Shown: in pieces, positions 30,230 to 32,015 of the stretch
Numbering within the stretch: position 1 is the first letter of the stretch
Layout of the letters: each line of letters begins with the position of its first letter
Assembly: GCA_018818925.1 (NCBI GenBank)
Contig: JAHJQZ010000119.1
Coordinates: forward strand, 1 to 32,015
Direction: 5' to 3'
DNA: 32,015 bases
Origin: Alphaproteobacteria bacterium
GTDB taxonomy: Bacteria > Pseudomonadota > Alphaproteobacteria > Rhizobiales > Devosiaceae
The notes under the pieces: model-generated
The model's input: the letters and a program-made list of their open reading frames with translations, nothing else
Database searches by the model: none
What the model was told of the DNA's origin: nothing
Made by a program: the position numbers and the translations under genes

Positions 30230-31528
30230 CTATCTCCGCCTGAGCGCGATCCCCGCCTCTTTCAGCATGTCGTCGACGATGACGGTCTTTCCCGTCGCAA
30301 TGGATTGATTGGCGGCGATGCCGGTCAGGATCGACCAGGCGCCGTCCTCGTGGGTCGAGCCGCGCCGGTAGGGGTCCTCGCCGACATTTTCGGCGTCGAA
30401 CAAATAGCCGAGCATGACCGGATCGGCGCCGCCATGGTCGCCGCTGCCGTGCCAGACCTCGATGTCGACAGGCTCCTTGCCGGCCTGATGCAGAATGGTC
30501 TGCATGTTGCCCGTTTCCATCCTGGCGCGCTTGCCGCCGAACACGCCATGCACCTCGACATGGCGGTGCGAAAGCTCGCCCCTGGTGCCGTAGAACTTGA
30601 TCTCGAGCCCCTCCCAGGGCGCATAGGCTGTGAGGGTGTAGTTGAGCGTCACGCCGTTGGCGTATCTGGCCTGCACCTGCATCGTGTCCTCGATGGTTAT
30701 GTCATCATCGAAGACGCAGCGGTCGCGCAGATAGCCGTCCTCGTCCTCGGCGTCGAGATAGAGCTCCCTCAGGTAGTCGTCGTCTTCGAGATCGAGTTCG
30801 AAGACGCAGTCCCTGGCGATGGGACAGGTGTGGCAACGGCTGCCGCGACCGCCATAGCCGAGTTCGACGGCCATCTCGGGCGTGTAGAAATCGCGCTTGC
30901 CGATGGCGCTGACACTTGTCGGCGAGGAGCCGACCCACCAGTTGATCAGGTCGAAATGATGGGTGGACTTGTGGACCAGCAGCCCGCCCGAGCAGTCCTT
31001 GTAGCGGTGCCAGCGGCGGAAATAGTCGGCGCCGTGGACGCGGTCGAGATACCAGCGGAATTCGACGGCGGTGATCGCGCCGATGGCGCCGGACAAAAGG
31101 ATGTCCTTCAATTGCGTGCGGGCCGGAGTGTAGCGGTAGTTGAACGTCACCGTGACCTTGCGTCCGGTCTCATTGACCGCGTCGACGATGGCCTTGAGCT
31201 TTGAAAGATCGATGGTCATCGGCTTTTCGGTGACGACGTCGCAGCCCGCCTGCATCGCCGCAACGATGTACTCGTGGTGGAGGTAATCGGGCACCGTGAC
31301 GATGACCTTTTGCGGGGACTGCTCGGCGATCATCTTGCTGAATTCGGCGGGCCGGTAGGTGGCGATGCCATTGCCCGACCGGACCGGCACCTGCGACGCC
31401 GAGAGCGCCAGCCGCTTGGGATTGATGTCGCACAACCCGACCAGTTCGTTGCCCGCGCCATAAGTTTCCGTGACGGCGCGCCGGAACATCGAATGCCGGG
31501 CTCCGGTGCCAACGAGTGCGTATCTCAC
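30230..31528 (-). CDS. Gfo/Idh/MocA family NAD(P)-dependent oxidoreductase
   Basis: A 432-residue sugar or inositol dehydrogenase-like protein. The N-terminal Rossmann fold begins R-Y-A-L-V-G-T-G, E-K-P is at 101-103 (lysine of the catalytic site) and H190-H191 with D193 follow. In the C-terminal half it has a cysteine cluster C232-x2-C235-x5-C241 (R-C-H-T-C-P-I-A-R-D-C), which looks like a metal-binding insertion found in a subset of the family. Starts at GTG 31528. It converges on cobO. The substrate is probably a polyol or sugar derivative; the iron-type alcohol dehydrogenase upstream fits a carbohydrate-catabolic locus continuing beyond the window. Confidence 0.85.
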   Translation of the reverse strand: MRYALVGTGARHSMFRRAVTETYGAGNELVGLCDINPKRLALSASQVPVRSGNGIATYRPAEFSKMIAEQSPQKVIVTVPDYLHHEYIVAAMQAGCDVVTEKPMTIDLSKLKAIVDAVNETGRKVTVTFNYRYTPARTQLKDILLSGAIGAITAVEFRWYLDRVHGADYFRRWHRYKDCSGGLLVHKSTHHFDLINWWVGSSPTSVSAIGKRDFYTPEMAVELGYGGRGSRCHTCPIARDCVFELDLEDDDYLRELYLDAEDEDGYLRDRCVFDDDITIEDTMQVQARYANGVTLNYTLTAYAPWEGLEIKFYGTRGELSHRHVEVHGVFGGKRARMETGNMQTILHQAGKEPVDIEVWHGSGDHGGADPVMLGYLFDAENVGEDPYRRGSTHEDGAWSILTGIAANQSIATGKTVIVDDMLKEAGIALRRR

Positions 31529-31574
31529 GTCTGTCTACCTGTCGTCGTCGCTGTTCTCGGGGGAGGGAGTTTCA

Positions 31575-31590
31575 GTATACACCAGTATAC
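31575..31590. promoter_or_regulatory. Tandem GTATAC operator-like site
   Basis: Two self-complementary GTATAC hexamers at 31575-31580 and 31585-31590, ten bases apart (one DNA turn), within repeated CAGTATACA units. They lie about 47 bases before the GTG of the oxidoreductase gene. Sites with TTGTATAC-like halves suit GntR-type or LacI-type sugar regulators. The rest of the gap 31529-31697 shows nothing else. Confidence 0.55.
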
Positions 31591-31697
31591 AATGCGCGCG
31601 CCGCCGCCAATACATGCGATGCGATTCGATCGCGAATGCACATATTCCGAACAAGGCGACCGACGCTCCCGGTGCCGTTCCGCAAAACCCGTCGGCG

Positions 31698-32015
31698 CTA
31701 CAGGCAGGTCTCGTAGAGGGCGCGGGCGTCGTCCTTGCCGAGCGGGCGCGGGTTGCCGGCGGCCATCGGGTCCTCGGCGGCCATCGCTGCCAGTTCGTCC
31801 AGGCGGTCGGCGCCGACGCCGAGCTTGCCGAGCGTTTTCGGCACGCCGAGATCGCTGGTGAATTTCTCGAGGAACGCAGCGAAGCCGTCGAAACCGCCGG
31901 CAATGCCGAGATAGGCCGCGGCCGTCTCGATCCGCGACGCGATGACCGGCCGGTTGAAGGCGAGCACGGCATGCATGAGGACGGCGTTGGTCATGCCGTG
32001 ATGGGTGTTGTAGAC
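31698..32015 (-). CDS. Iron-containing alcohol dehydrogenase, C-terminal part
   Basis: The last 105 residues of an iron-type (group III) alcohol dehydrogenase, running off the right edge. The segment begins V-Y-N-T-H-H-G-M-T-N-A, where one histidine is an iron ligand in this family, and continues with L-G-V-P-K-T-L, a D-x-L-x-x-x-A-x-x-D-P stretch and N-P-R-P-L near the end, all standard for the C-terminal helical domain. The N-terminal NAD-binding part is outside the window. Same direction as the oxidoreductase gene, 169 bases apart. Confidence 0.88.
   Translation of the reverse strand, partial: VYNTHHGMTNAVLMHAVLAFNRPVIASRIETAAAYLGIAGGFDGFAAFLEKFTSDLGVPKTLGKLGVGADRLDELAAMAAEDPMAAGNPRPLGKDDARALYETCL

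Overview
The window looks like a chromosomal segment of an alphaproteobacterium of the order Hyphomicrobiales (Rhizobiales), close to the Mesorhizobium/Phyllobacteriaceae type. The evidence is high G+C DNA, strong third-position G/C bias, an MbfA-type iron exporter, a RirA-like Rrf2 regulator with the diagnostic three cysteines, a BigR/Blh pair, the aerobic cobalamin genes cobW-cobN-cobO behind a B12 riboswitch, and the dispersed palindromic repeats typical of rhizobia. No tRNA, rRNA, CRISPR array, phage gene or insertion sequence was seen.

Layout. 1-366: divergent intergenic DNA with several hairpins, with only the first codons of a leftward gene at the edge. 367-3927: metabolic and stress genes (mbfA, a GNAT acetyltransferase, a UPF0173 metallo-hydrolase, a YghZ-like aldo/keto reductase). 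3992-5589: an ArsR-type regulator followed by a UPF0718/ArsP-type permease, with a palindrome in the promoter. 5637-7956: a small conserved protein, a DUF2892 membrane protein and fumC. 8002-14646: a leftward block with the rpmI-rplT-pheS-pheT translation cluster, in which an ASCH protein and a DEDDh exonuclease sit between pheS and pheT; a GT32-like glycosyltransferase lies downstream. 14704-16480: an exported protein of unknown function overlapping a beta-propeller phytase. 16494-19224: a sulfide/persulfide detoxification divergon, with persulfide dioxygenase and rhodanese to the left and BigR and a TauE/SafE exporter to the right. 19292-21100: the ABC-F ATPase uup. 21389-21826: a RirA-like regulator. 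22297-30210: a cobalamin riboswitch followed by a CbiM-like permease, cobW, an unknown membrane protein, cobN, a cupin and cobO, an apparent B12-repressed unit for cobalt uptake, cobalt insertion and corrinoid adenosylation. 30230-32015: a Gfo/Idh/MocA oxidoreductase with a tandem GTATAC operator-like site, and the C-terminal part of an iron-dependent alcohol dehydrogenase.

The least ordinary feature is a family of palindromic repeats. It occurs between genes (8822-8948, 12036-12154, 29398-29544, with a short relative at 7967-7991), and also three times in frame inside cobN, adding about 40-46 residues each time. Two of the three cobN insertions are translated in the same frame and give nearly the same peptide start (TPTxDPSPQG). 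A second palindrome type (GAAAA(A)GTGG core) forms an apical extension of one arm of the B12 riboswitch. It also lies between the rhodanese gene and a decayed duplicate of that gene's own 3' end. Together these suggest small mobile or mobilised repeats that have entered coding, RNA-regulatory and terminator regions while leaving the host genes apparently functional.
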